Counted from the first letter of the stretch, positions 1 through 6,124 are shown. The stretch is 10,968 bases of DNA from Flammeovirgaceae bacterium (GCA_022616575.1 JAKEEN010000230.1:1-10968), one strand, 5' to 3'. A program made the numbers and translations. Notes: generated from the sequence alone by a model not told the origin.

Positions 1-159
1 GAAACCGTGTCACCTTCAGGGCAATCAGGTAATGTGATGAGCCCATACTATTCTGACCAGGCTGAAATGTACGCTACCGGAAAATCCAGAAAGATGTTGA
101 TGAATAGGAAAGAAATTGAAAGTGTGAGCAAGAATAAGTTAATACTTAAACCGAATTAA
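1..159 (+). CDS. Penicillin acylase family protein, C-terminal end (partial)
   Basis: Frame 1 is open from the window edge to a TAA at 157-159, giving 52 residues. The segment begins ETVSPSGQSGN and continues MSPYYSDQAEMYATGK. This matches the C-terminal signature of penicillin amidase/acylase family Ntn-hydrolases, where a GGQSGNPLSPHY-type motif precedes a DQ...W..G+Y block. These are usually exported, self-cleaving amidases that hydrolyse acyl-amide bonds, including penicillins or acyl-homoserine lactones; the substrate cannot be read from this fragment. The catalytic N-terminal Ser of the beta chain lies outside the window. The gene converges on the macrodomain gene, with the heptamer inverted repeat lying between them. 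Family assignment is good; specificity is unknown. Confidence 0.85.
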   Translation, partial: ETVSPSGQSGNVMSPYYSDQAEMYATGKSRKMLMNRKEIESVSKNKLILKPN

Positions 160-161
160 AT

Positions 162-238
162 TAGTTGTTAGTTGTTGGTTCGTAGTTGTCAGTAACAAAC
201 TCAAAAAAACTTACAACTACCAACTACCAGCAAACAAC
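162..238. repeat. Inverted pair of heptamer arrays (possible bidirectional terminator)
   Basis: On the plus strand 162-189 reads as four tandem heptamers: TAGTTGT, TAGTTGT, TGGTTCG, TAGTTGT. After an A-rich spacer, 213-238 carries the complementary units (ACAACTA, CCAACTA, then CCAGCAAACAAC). Arms 164-193 and 209-238 pair at about 24 of 30 positions around a 15-base A-rich loop at 194-208. The structure lies between two converging genes, so it could end transcription from both sides, but there is no clean T-tract. The right arm runs into the macrodomain gene and supplies its last codons and its TAG stop (219-217). It could equally be a dispersed intergenic repeat that was inserted here. Confidence 0.6.
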
Positions 239-729
239 CTAGTGTAACACCTGTGGTTATCTTCCTCAAAACAACAAAAGATAATTTCATCTATTGATGA
301 CTCATTCTTAAGGAAATCATTTACCGTACGAACGGCTATTCCTGCAGCTCCGTCTTTAGGGAACCCATAAATTCCGGTACTGATATTAGGAAAGGCTATA
401 GTTTTGATATTCTTCTCCACGGCTCTCTTTAAGCTGTTGACGTATGCGCTTGCCAATAACTCAGATTCATTATTTGATCCGCCTTGCCAAACAGGCCCAA
501 CTGCATGAATGACATACTTGGCTTTAAGCCTTCCACCTGATGTAACCACGGCTTCACCCGTTGGGCAATGGCCAATTTTAATACACTCTTCTAAAATTTT
601 TGATCCACCTGCCCGATGTATAGCACCATCAACTCCTCCTCCACCAAGAAGCGAACTGTTCGCTGCATTCACAATAGCATCTACATCAAGTTGAGTGATG
701 TTGCCCTGGATTACACGAATCTTAGTCAC
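217..729 (-). CDS. Macrodomain protein, O-acetyl-ADP-ribose deacetylase / ADP-ribosyl hydrolase (YmdB/MacroD type)
   Basis: This 170-residue protein is a single macrodomain. Family knowledge predicts hydrolysis of O-acetyl-ADP-ribose and removal of mono-ADP-ribose from acidic side chains in the cytoplasm. The N-terminal block QGNIT (8-12) and [20 protein letters not shown] (17-36) carry the MacroD/YmdB catalytic pair Asn24 and Asp34, equivalent to Asn25 and Asp35 of E. coli YmdB. The phosphate-binding loop ISTGIYG is at 116-122. The start is GTG (729-727), which overlaps the TGA stop of dtd by four bases (GTGA), pointing to translational coupling; this is the last gene of a four-gene operon. 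The final residues (about 165-170, FAGSW) are encoded by the right arm of the heptamer repeat, so the natural C-terminus may have been altered. Catalytic residues are intact and activity is expected. Confidence 0.93.
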   Translation of the reverse strand: MTKIRVIQGNITQLDVDAIVNAANSSLLGGGGVDGAIHRAGGSKILEECIKIGHCPTGEAVVTSGGRLKAKYVIHAVGPVWQGGSNNESELLASAYVNSLKRAVEKNIKTIAFPNISTGIYGFPKDGAAGIAVRTVNDFLKNESSIDEIIFCCFEEDNHRCYTRLFAGSW

Positions 730-1178
730 ACTCTATTTTTTGTGTCGATAACAATCGTAACCGGTCCATCATTAAGCAAACTCACCTTCATATCGGCACC
801 AAACTCTCCGGTTCTCACAGGCTTACCCAAAGCAACAGCTAATGCCTGCACAAACTTTCCATAAAGAGGAATAGCAACTTCCGGTTTTGAAGCTTTGATG
901 TATGAAGGTCTATTCCCCTTCTTCGTACTGGCATGGAGCGTAAACTGACTTACCGCTATAATATCTCCCCCTTCATCTTTCACGTTTACGTTCATTACCC
1001 CATCCGCATCGTTAAAGATTCTGAGATTTACAATTTTGTTAGCAAGCCAATCAATATCTTCCTGGTTATCGGCATCTTCAATACCCACCAGGACCAATAG
1101 CCCCTTATCGATGGAGGATTTTATTTTCCCATCGATGGTAACGGAAGCGGAAGAAACGCGTTGAATGACCGCAATCAT
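726..1178 (-). CDS. dtd: D-aminoacyl-tRNA deacylase
   Basis: This 150-residue protein matches DTD along its full length (E. coli Dtd has 145 residues). It begins [15 protein letters not shown] and carries both family signatures: SQFTL at 77-81, and NDGPVT at 136-141, whose Gly-Pro (138-139) gives the chirality-reading cis dipeptide. DTD acts in the cytoplasm as a homodimer, hydrolysing D-aminoacyl-tRNA, and Gly-tRNA(Ala) in some species, to stop mis-acylated tRNA reaching the ribosome. The ATG at 1178 lies two bases after the TAA of the TIP30-like gene, and the stop overlaps the macrodomain start, so it sits inside a tight operon. Nothing is missing or unusual in the protein. Confidence 0.97.
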   Translation of the reverse strand: MIAVIQRVSSASVTIDGKIKSSIDKGLLVLVGIEDADNQEDIDWLANKIVNLRIFNDADGVMNVNVKDEGGDIIAVSQFTLHASTKKGNRPSYIKASKPEVAIPLYGKFVQALAVALGKPVRTGEFGADMKVSLLNDGPVTIVIDTKNRV

Positions 1179-1180
1179 AA

Positions 1181-1819
1181 TTAAAAAGATTGCATCGAAG
1201 CGGATTCATGAATGAATACCCCTTGTAAGGATTGCCTGGCAAAATGCTGCATTGCCTTCGCTACTTTCATGGAGTCAATCGCCTTGTACTTTTTTGGAAT
1301 CAGTACATCCAAATATTTGAAAACAACCTTTGCCGCACCTTCTCCCGATCTTGCTTCCGATCGAGGTCCCATTAACAGTGACGGTCTGAAAATATGGAGT
1401 GAAGAAAATTGCAGGTCTGCAGTAGCTTTTTCAATTTCTCCCTTCACCTGATTATAGAATACGGATGAATTGGCGTTTGCACCCAATGCCGTAACCAACA
1501 TAAAATGTGAAGTTCCATTCGCTTTCGTAATCCTTGCCACTTCCAGTAGATAATCAAAATCCACTTTCCTAAACGCCTCTTTTGTTTTTGCTTGCCGCAT
1601 CGTTGTGCCTAAACAACAGAATACATGGTCAGATCTCAGTAAATCAGATCGGTCTTTTAAATTTGAAAAATCTATAACAAGATTTTCGACCTTCTCCCCA
1701 AAATCGAAAGGTTTTCTGGTAACGGCTATTATTTTTGAATAGTACAAATCCTTAGTAAGCAACTGCACAAGTTGTTTGCCGATTAACCCGGTAGCTCCAA
1801 TTACTAATGCAGAAGCCAT
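1181..1819 (-). CDS. TIP30/HTATIP2-like NAD(P)-binding atypical SDR protein
   Basis: This 212-residue Rossmann-fold protein has the dinucleotide-binding motif VIGATGLIG at 6-14 (Gly8, Gly11, Gly14). It continues AVTRKPF after the second strand and FCCLGTTMRQAKTKEAF at 67-83. A Tyr122-xxx-Lys126 pair (FYNQVKGEIE) gives the SDR catalytic dyad, followed by FRPSLLMGPR. These features match the compact HTATIP2/TIP30 (CC3) branch of atypical short-chain dehydrogenases, found in bacteria as a putative NAD(P)H-dependent oxidoreductase or semialdehyde-dehydrogenase-like protein. The substrate is unknown. The protein has no signal peptide, so it is probably cytoplasmic. It lies two bases downstream of the membrane protein gene and two bases upstream of dtd, so all are likely on one transcript. 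Confidence 0.85.
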   Translation of the reverse strand: MASALVIGATGLIGKQLVQLLTKDLYYSKIIAVTRKPFDFGEKVENLVIDFSNLKDRSDLLRSDHVFCCLGTTMRQAKTKEAFRKVDFDYLLEVARITKANGTSHFMLVTALGANANSSVFYNQVKGEIEKATADLQFSSLHIFRPSLLMGPRSEARSGEGAAKVVFKYLDVLIPKKYKAIDSMKVAKAMQHFARQSLQGVFIHESASMQSF

Positions 1820-1821
1820 TG

Positions 1822-2343
1822 CTAAAATACCTGTTGAATCTCCCGTTTTAACTCATTGAGCGCATGGGCAATCGGGTCCACCTGTTTATTCATGGTTTTT
1901 TCAAAAATCTTTTTTGCCAAATCAAGGCTGGAAGATTCACCGGTCATGTCAGAAGCTGCGTCATTAATAGTAACGATTAAATCTTCTTTGGCATTCTTGA
2001 TCATCTCCCACACCTGCTCACTCATAAATACCTGCTGCGTGACGTTATGATTAAACTCATTCCGGATTTCATTCAGCACCATTTGATGAAACTCCCTGGC
2101 CGGCATGGCAGACGTGTTGAGCCTGATTAACAGGTTTTGAGGTGTTATTCTCTCTAAAAAGAGCGTAAGCCTTTCATAGGCCTGGAGGCGTAAAGGCAAT
2201 ACTGTCTCAATATTCCGGCCTTTGATCTCCAGTCTTTTGAGTTCAATTTCTTTATTAACGAAAGACCGTACCAACAAATAAGCGGCATACAACACCACTG
2301 AAGCGGGTACAAGTATCTTGATAAATTCAATTATGGGTTCCAT
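1822..2343 (-). CDS. Membrane-anchored protein of unknown function (Bacteroidota-type DUF)
   Basis: This 173-residue protein has one hydrophobic segment near the N-terminus (about residues 8-27, ILVPASVVLYAAYLLV), followed by a basic/acidic helical region (KEIELKRLEIKGRN) and a mostly helical remainder. The central part (RLQAYERLTLFLERITPQNL) and the C-terminal KIFEKTMNK...ALNELKREIQQ look like amphipathic helices. The layout suggests an inner-membrane anchor with a cytoplasmic helical domain. It resembles a conserved uncharacterised family I associate with Bacteroidota (possibly DUF7935), but I cannot confirm the accession. It is the first gene of the operon that continues to the TIP30-like gene, dtd and the macrodomain gene, and its promoter should lie in 2344-2408. 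No catalytic motif is visible, and I assign no function. Confidence 0.75.
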   Translation of the reverse strand: MEPIIEFIKILVPASVVLYAAYLLVRSFVNKEIELKRLEIKGRNIETVLPLRLQAYERLTLFLERITPQNLLIRLNTSAMPAREFHQMVLNEIRNEFNHNVTQQVFMSEQVWEMIKNAKEDLIVTINDAASDMTGESSSLDLAKKIFEKTMNKQVDPIAHALNELKREIQQVF

Positions 2344-2408
2344 GGAATCTAACTTACGCGTTTTGTGTTTGAAAATTAAGTATTTTTAAGGGGTTTATTC
2401 CATTTACT
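2344..2408. promoter_or_regulatory. Divergent intergenic region expected to hold two promoters
   Basis: These 65 bases separate the divergent DUF-led operon (minus) from the toxin-antitoxin operon (plus), so both promoters should be here or just inside the genes. It is AT-rich. On the plus strand TATTTTTA (2381-2388) matches the Bacteroidota -7 element TAnnTTTG at all but the last base. However, the nearest upstream TTTG (2362-2365) is only 15 bases away instead of the usual 19-20. On the minus strand TAATTTTC (2378-2371) is also one base off, with no good -33 element. Assignment is by position more than by motif. ParE-family antitoxins often autoregulate, but I see no convincing palindromic operator. 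Confidence 0.35.
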
Positions 2409-2600
2409 ATGGATAGCGAAAAGTTAAAAAATTACCTGATTCAACTTGCCGGACAAGTCACGCAAGAAACGAAGCTGGAAGATATTTACCAACAACTGGC
2501 ACTATTGGAGGATATAGATCAATCAGAAATCGAAGAATCCAAAGGGGAGGTATTGCCACATCAGGAGGTAATTAGAAAATCTAAGGAATGGTTAAAATAA
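2409..2600 (+). CDS. Antitoxin of a ParE/RelE-type toxin-antitoxin pair
   Basis: This is a 63-residue, strongly acidic protein. Its C-terminal end, SKGEVLPHQEVIRKSKEWLK, resembles the toxin-wrapping tail of small Bacteroidota antitoxins, in which a G-x-V-x-S/P-H-x-E/Q-V stretch precedes a basic helix ending in WL. The N-terminal half (KLKNYLIQLAGQVTQETKLE) is predicted helical; no clear ribbon-helix-helix or HTH fold is recognisable, so DNA binding is uncertain. It overlaps the toxin gene by 13 bases (2588-2600), the typical order and coupling of type II systems, in which the antitoxin is translated first and neutralises the toxin by direct binding. Identification rests on size, the C-terminal motif and the partner. 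Confidence 0.8.
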   Translation: MDSEKLKNYLIQLAGQVTQETKLEDIYQQLALLEDIDQSEIEESKGEVLPHQEVIRKSKEWLK

Positions 2601-2893
2601 TCTGGACGAAGCGAGCTTTTAGCCAGTTTGAAAGATCTATTAAATACATTCGAGAAGAGCAGGGTCTAGCTTATGCCAAAATAGTTCACGAGAAAATTCT
2701 GGAAACCATCGCTAGTCTGGAAAATTTTCCTGAGCTAGGTCCGGTAGAAAATGCCCTACTTCATAAAAAAAAGAACTATCGCTACTTAATAGTTTGGAGT
2801 TATAAAATAATTTACCGCTCTGATACTGATAAAGTAGTGATTGCAAGAATTTTTCACACATCAAGAAATCCTTCGAGATTAAAAGGTGTTTAG
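2588..2893 (+). CDS. ParE/RelE-family toxin
   Basis: This 101-residue basic protein has the compact ParE/RelE fold signature. It has an N-terminal strand MVKIIWTKRAFSQFERSIKY, a two-helix hairpin (residues about 11-50), FPELGPV at 52-58, the KKKNYRYLIVWSYKIIYRSD strand block, and the C-terminal VVIARIFHTSRNPSRL. The Arg in NYRYL and the final H-x-x-R-N-P are conserved in the ParE-like subgroup. ParE members poison DNA gyrase and RelE members cleave mRNA on the ribosome; sequence alone does not settle which applies here, though the HTSRNP ending favours the ParE-like branch. It starts inside the antitoxin gene and ends three bases before the IscA-like gene, so read-through into that gene is likely. 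The reading frame is intact. Confidence 0.88.
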   Translation: MVKIIWTKRAFSQFERSIKYIREEQGLAYAKIVHEKILETIASLENFPELGPVENALLHKKKNYRYLIVWSYKIIYRSDTDKVVIARIFHTSRNPSRLKGV

Positions 2894-2896
2894 ATT

Positions 2897-3208
2897 ATGT
2901 TTAATAACCTCCAACCGGTAACCATTTCAACGCGGGCAATCGAAGAGATTCGAAGGATTATGGAATCGAAAAAAATTCCGGAAGGGTACGGCTTGCGTGT
3001 TGGGGTAAAAGGGGGTGGATGTGGCGTGTCATTGATCATCGGGTTTGACAAGAAGAAAGACTCCGATCTTTCTTATGAAATATCAGGCATACCTGTTTAC
3101 CTGGATAAAAAACATACCTTATATCTCATGGGTAAGGAAGTTGATTTTTACGAGGGTGACGATGCCCGGGGCTTTATGTTTGCTGATGCAAAACCAATTA
3201 ATCAATAA
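2897..3208 (+). CDS. HesB/IscA-family A-type protein lacking the C-terminal cysteine pair
   Basis: This 103-residue protein has the A-type Fe-S carrier fold: VTISTRAIEEIRRIM, then the hallmark GYGLRVGVKGGGCGVSLIIG (30-49) with Cys42. It then continues with IPVYLDKKHTLYLMGKEVDF, which corresponds to the LVD...YL.G..IDF segment of IscA/SufA/ErpA. Classical members end with CGCG(x)SF, whose two cysteines join the first in binding iron or a cluster. Here that region reads FYEGDDARGFMFADAK, leaving Cys42 as the only cysteine. I recall similar one-cysteine homologues in Bacteroidota, so this is probably a lineage subtype rather than decay. A cluster would need a non-Cys ligand or a dimer interface. 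The gene lies three bases after the toxin and overlaps the converging ChaN-like gene by seven bases. Confidence 0.87.
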   Translation: MFNNLQPVTISTRAIEEIRRIMESKKIPEGYGLRVGVKGGGCGVSLIIGFDKKKDSDLSYEISGIPVYLDKKHTLYLMGKEVDFYEGDDARGFMFADAKPINQ

Positions 3209-4053
3209 GTCTTTGTCATGTCGGTGGGTATAACAATAATAAAATCACCTGCATTCTTGTTTTCTTCCAATAGCGTATCAATTTTCTCCTGTTCAACGGA
3301 GTGAATGGTAACAATCTTTAAATTTTTATCTGCTTTATTCAAGTACCAGTAAATACCTTCAAAATTTTGGGAGTGATAAGCACCATGAAAATGAATGAAT
3401 ATTTTGTTTTTATTCTCAAGAATAAACCGGGCCATCGTAGCATCTTTTGAGGCCTGTGATTTTGCCAGATTCTCCGCACTGGCTGTAGTTCCATGACTGC
3501 CCATTGAAGTAATCATTTCCTTATATCCGGGTAAGGTTAAATCAATCGCGAAGGGTAAGGAAGCGATCCATTTCTTTGCTTCATCCGGTAGGGTGTTTAA
3601 TGATTCAACTCCATTTCGGTAAACGAGATTGGCGTACCTGCGCGGAATATTGGTAGCCAACGCTTTAAGTTTATTTTTCTTTGCGAACTCTATTAATGGT
3701 TTATAATCAGTTTTGTAATTGTCCCATACTTTCGCTTCACTGAGCAAATGTTTCTCTTCAATAGTTCCTGCTAAATACTCACTCAAAACAATCTGATCGT
3801 CCGCTTCAAACATTTCAAAACCGAGTGAAAGTTGTGGCTGCTTGTCATATAAATCCTTCGTCACTTGCAGCTCAAGCCAATGGTCAATAGGATTATTGTG
3901 AAGTTCACCAAACAAAACAACATCGGCCTTTGCACATGCTTTTATAAGTTCTTCATATTCGGTCTGCTTTCCTTCTTTCGTAAATAATGAGTAGGCTTGC
4001 TTTTGCTGAGCCCAGGCCATGGGAGCAAGTAAAATAAATAGTAACGTTCTCAT
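3202..4053 (-). CDS. ChaN-like haem-uptake family protein (exported)
   Basis: This 283-residue protein belongs to the ChaN/PF04187 haem-binding uptake family of the EreA/ChaN-like fold. Motifs in order are: LFGELHNNPIDHWLELQV (47-64; Glu50, His52), LGFEMFEADDQ (77-87), NIPRRYANLVYRNG (135-148), QASKDATMARFIL (200-212) and FIHFHGAYHSQNFEGI (219-234; His221, His223, His227). Campylobacter ChaN is an outer-membrane lipoprotein binding haem in iron uptake. Here residues 1-15 form a signal peptide ending AWA before QQ, with no lipobox cysteine, so a soluble exported protein is predicted. The ATG overlaps the folB stop by four bases (ATGA). It is the last gene of the divIVA-folB-chaN operon. Haem binding is inferred from the family only. 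Confidence 0.88.
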   Translation of the reverse strand: MRTLLFILLAPMAWAQQKQAYSLFTKEGKQTEYEELIKACAKADVVLFGELHNNPIDHWLELQVTKDLYDKQPQLSLGFEMFEADDQIVLSEYLAGTIEEKHLLSEAKVWDNYKTDYKPLIEFAKKNKLKALATNIPRRYANLVYRNGVESLNTLPDEAKKWIASLPFAIDLTLPGYKEMITSMGSHGTTASAENLAKSQASKDATMARFILENKNKIFIHFHGAYHSQNFEGIYWYLNKADKNLKIVTIHSVEQEKIDTLLEENKNAGDFIIVIPTDMTKTY

Positions 4054-4409
4054 CGTGATTTAATCATGTGGACGGTTGCCTTCTTGCATTTGCCACCAAT
4101 CGGTGGATTTAGTTTTGAAATTCTCAATTCAACTTTTTGAACGGTGGGTAATTCGCGAAAGATTTGCTCGATGGCTTTTTCCCCTACGGTTTCCAGGAGT
4201 TTTGAGGGGGAGTCCATTACATTCTTTACAATTCGGAAGAGATCTTCGTAATTAACAGTTGTTTCTAAACTGTCTGTTGAAGAAGCATTCTTCACTTCCG
4301 CATCAACGGAAATATCAACTTCAAAATAATTCCCCGATTCGCGCTCGTGTGGATAAACTCCGTGGAAGGCATGGAATTCCAGCCCCTCAAGCGCAATGCG
4401 GGTGATCAT
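4050..4409 (-). CDS. folB: Dihydroneopterin aldolase
   Basis: This 119-residue protein matches bacterial FolB over its full length. FolB converts 7,8-dihydroneopterin to 6-hydroxymethyl-7,8-dihydropterin and glycolaldehyde in folate synthesis, as a cytoplasmic octamer. Visible signatures are the HAFHGVYPHERESGNYFEVD block with Glu22, TVNYEDLF with Tyr54, LLETVGEKA with Glu73, and SKLNPPIGG with Lys99. These correspond to the catalytic and pterin-contacting residues Glu22, Tyr54, Glu74 and Lys100 of the Staphylococcus aureus enzyme. Start and stop both overlap neighbours by four bases (ATGA), which couples translation with the DivIVA-domain gene upstream and the ChaN-like gene downstream. No other folate gene is in the window. 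Confidence 0.96.
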   Translation of the reverse strand: MITRIALEGLEFHAFHGVYPHERESGNYFEVDISVDAEVKNASSTDSLETTVNYEDLFRIVKNVMDSPSKLLETVGEKAIEQIFRELPTVQKVELRISKLNPPIGGKCKKATVHMIKSR

Positions 4410-5110
4410 CCGAGTTCGTCAAAAAATGATTTCTGTGTTTTCTTTGCTTGAATATCCGAAAGGATGGTTTCCTGAATGGCCACTTCCTTTTCAACTACTG
4501 CCTTTGGAGTTGGTTCAGCTAAAAAATCAAGGTTCGGGAAAGCGGCTTTTTTGATTTCGCGCTTTGCCATGGCCATGTGTTGGTCAGGATCAAAACTCAA
4601 TCCTTTGGCGCGCTCAACTCGTTCAAGTGTGTCTGTGGCCAGTCGCTTCATTTCGGCCAATACATCATCGCGATTGGTTTCCAATTTTTTGTAATTCTCA
4701 ACCATCAGCTTCAGGCGTTCTTCCATCTCAGCCAGGATTTCTTTCGCCCTAGCTTCAGACTGTTCGATGGTGTTTTTTGCTTTTGTTTTCGCCTCATTCA
4801 ACAAGGCTTCTGATCTTAATTGAGATTCTTTTAAGTGCAATTCTGCCGCTGTGCGCGCCTGCTCAATCACATTGGCCCCTGTATCCTCAGCGGTCTTTAG
4901 TGTTTTATATAATGAACTTTCAACTTCGCGTAACTTGGTTACTTCACGTTCGCTGGCTTCCAGTTTAATTCTAAATTCCTTCAGTTCATCCTGAACGCGT
5001 TCCCATTCCTGCGAGAGAGTGAGCAAGAAAGCATTGACTTCATCTTTGTCGTACCCGCGAAAGTTCTTTTCAAAACTCTTTTGGCGGATTTCAAGAGGTG
5101 TAATTTTCAT
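4406..5110 (-). CDS. DivIVA-domain coiled-coil protein
   Basis: This 234-residue protein starts MKITPLEIRQKSFEKNFRGY, followed by DKDEVNAFLLTL: a DivIVA N-terminal domain with Phe17-Arg18 at the same positions as the membrane-inserting pair of Bacillus subtilis DivIVA. Residues about 30-165 are a long coiled coil rich in Glu, Lys and Leu (KLREVESSLYKTLKTAED, EMEERLKLMVENYKKLETN). A less ordered tail ends in TQKSFFDELG. DivIVA proteins oligomerise and collect on curved membranes to recruit division or pole-building proteins. A copy in a presumed Bacteroidota cell is less usual, and its role there is not known to me. It heads the operon with folB and the ChaN-like gene. A TAnnTTTG promoter element lies about 70 bases upstream. 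Confidence 0.9.
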   Translation of the reverse strand: MKITPLEIRQKSFEKNFRGYDKDEVNAFLLTLSQEWERVQDELKEFRIKLEASEREVTKLREVESSLYKTLKTAEDTGANVIEQARTAAELHLKESQLRSEALLNEAKTKAKNTIEQSEARAKEILAEMEERLKLMVENYKKLETNRDDVLAEMKRLATDTLERVERAKGLSFDPDQHMAMAKREIKKAAFPNLDFLAEPTPKAVVEKEVAIQETILSDIQAKKTQKSFFDELG

Positions 5111-5178
5111 GACCTGTGGGTTAAGTGGAAAAAATTGAAAAGCCCGTTACATAACGATGGCTTTCACCAAACTTGATT

Positions 5179-5206
5179 CAAATCTACTAAAAAATAATAT
5201 TCCAAA
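5179..5206 (-). promoter_or_regulatory. Putative Bacteroidota sigma-A-type promoter for divIVA-folB-chaN
   Basis: On the minus strand TAGATTTG (5186-5179) matches the -7 consensus TAnnTTTG exactly. A TTTG (5206-5203) stands upstream with a 16-base spacer, shorter than the usual 19-20, so the -33 part is weaker. Transcription would start near 5172 and give a leader of about 60 bases before the DivIVA-domain start at 5110. The TTTG lies inside the last codons of the WD40 gene. The operon may also receive read-through from that gene. Confidence 0.45.
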
Positions 5207-6095
5207 CCGAAATAGTTCGGTCGTCACTGGCACTTACCAGCCTGTTTTCATAAGCCGACCAGTACAATTTATTCACAGAAGTACCGTGCCCTGCGTGACG
5301 CGCCCTGTCAATAACCTTCAAAAGCTTCATCGCTGAGGTATCCCAAACCTTGATGGATTTATCGAGGCTGCAGGTGGCAAAGTAACTTCCATCGGGACTA
5401 AACTCAATGTGGTTGATAGCGTACATATGGGCAACTATTTCTTCAACTTGTAAGTACATGGCATTTACATCCCACAATTTAAGTCTTGCATCACGCGAAC
5501 CACTTAACAAATAATTGCCATCTGCCGAGTATCGCAGCGTAAATACTGAATTGATATGAGCTTTCCATTCATACTTAAGGTTGAGGTCAAAATCAAAAAT
5601 CCGGATAAAGTGATCACTATAGCCAATGGCCAGCTCACCCTTCACAAAATTCACCCCAATGGTCCTTGCGCTTTGATCAGCATTCTTTGTACTGGCAATT
5701 ACCTGAAGTTTATACAGGTCAACTTTTACAACCGAACCATCAGCCATGGCGATAAAAAGAAAATCATCAACTGATTTGATGTCAAAAAGTGAACGCTTGC
5801 CCAGTTGTAAGGAACCTTTTTCCTTTTTGCTTTGCCAATCGAGTAAATGTACACCTTCTGCATTTTGCCCGGCAATGAGCAAATTACTGGCGGGGTGATA
5901 ATGCAAGGCATATACTGAATTAGGAACTTTGGCTATCAACTGTCCGTCTGCCAGGGTTTCCAAATTCCACAAAACAATCATCCCATCGCCAGCCGCAGAA
6001 AAAAATTGTGCGGCTCCAGATAGTCGTTCCAATGTATATACACAATCGCGATGACCCGTGAAGGTGTGGATTTTAGTAACTTGTATTTTGTTCAT
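5187..6095 (-). CDS. WD40 repeat beta-propeller protein
   Basis: Starting at ATG 6095 the protein has 302 residues and seven WD40-like repeats, enough to close one seven-bladed propeller. Blade ends are recognisable as IVLWNLE, VHLLDWQ, VVKVDLY, IRIFDFD, LKLWDVN, IKVWDTS and ISVWNII, with GH/AH dipeptides before several blades (TGHRDCVYTL, KAHINSVFTL, AHMYAINHI). There is no signal peptide, enzyme domain or membrane segment, so it is most likely a cytoplasmic protein-interaction scaffold whose partners are unknown. The frame stays open 19 codons further upstream to 6152, but that would overlap the divergent PPTase gene by 28 bases, and the extra residues look non-conserved. The start MNKIQVTKIHTFTGHRD is therefore preferred. 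It lies upstream of the DivIVA-domain gene, 76 bases apart. Confidence 0.9.
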   Translation of the reverse strand: MNKIQVTKIHTFTGHRDCVYTLERLSGAAQFFSAAGDGMIVLWNLETLADGQLIAKVPNSVYALHYHPASNLLIAGQNAEGVHLLDWQSKKEKGSLQLGKRSLFDIKSVDDFLFIAMADGSVVKVDLYKLQVIASTKNADQSARTIGVNFVKGELAIGYSDHFIRIFDFDLNLKYEWKAHINSVFTLRYSADGNYLLSGSRDARLKLWDVNAMYLQVEEIVAHMYAINHIEFSPDGSYFATCSLDKSIKVWDTSAMKLLKVIDRARHAGHGTSVNKLYWSAYENRLVSASDDRTISVWNIIF

Positions 6096-6103
6096 TATAA
6101 TTG
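6072..6103 (+). promoter_or_regulatory. Weak candidate promoter for the PPTase gene
   Basis: TATAATTG (6096-6103) differs from TAnnTTTG at one position. A TTTA (6072-6075), one base off TTTG, lies 20 bases upstream, which is the expected spacing. Transcription would begin around 6110, about 15 bases before the PPTase ATG. The gap between the divergent start codons (6096-6124) is only 29 bases, so any promoter must reach into the WD40 gene. This is a motif match only. Confidence 0.3.
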
Positions 6104-6124
6104 CACGGCTAATTTCAGTAATCA

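Noticed and set aside
4476..4813. Open frames antisense to the DivIVA-domain gene
   Set aside because: They mirror a coiled-coil gene on the other strand, show no family-like sequence and have no promoter or partner.
5207..5220. Small palindrome CCGAA-ATAG-TTCGG near the end of the WD40 gene as a terminator
   Set aside because: The stem is only five bases, lies inside coding sequence, and the T-rich stretch on the minus strand begins too far downstream.
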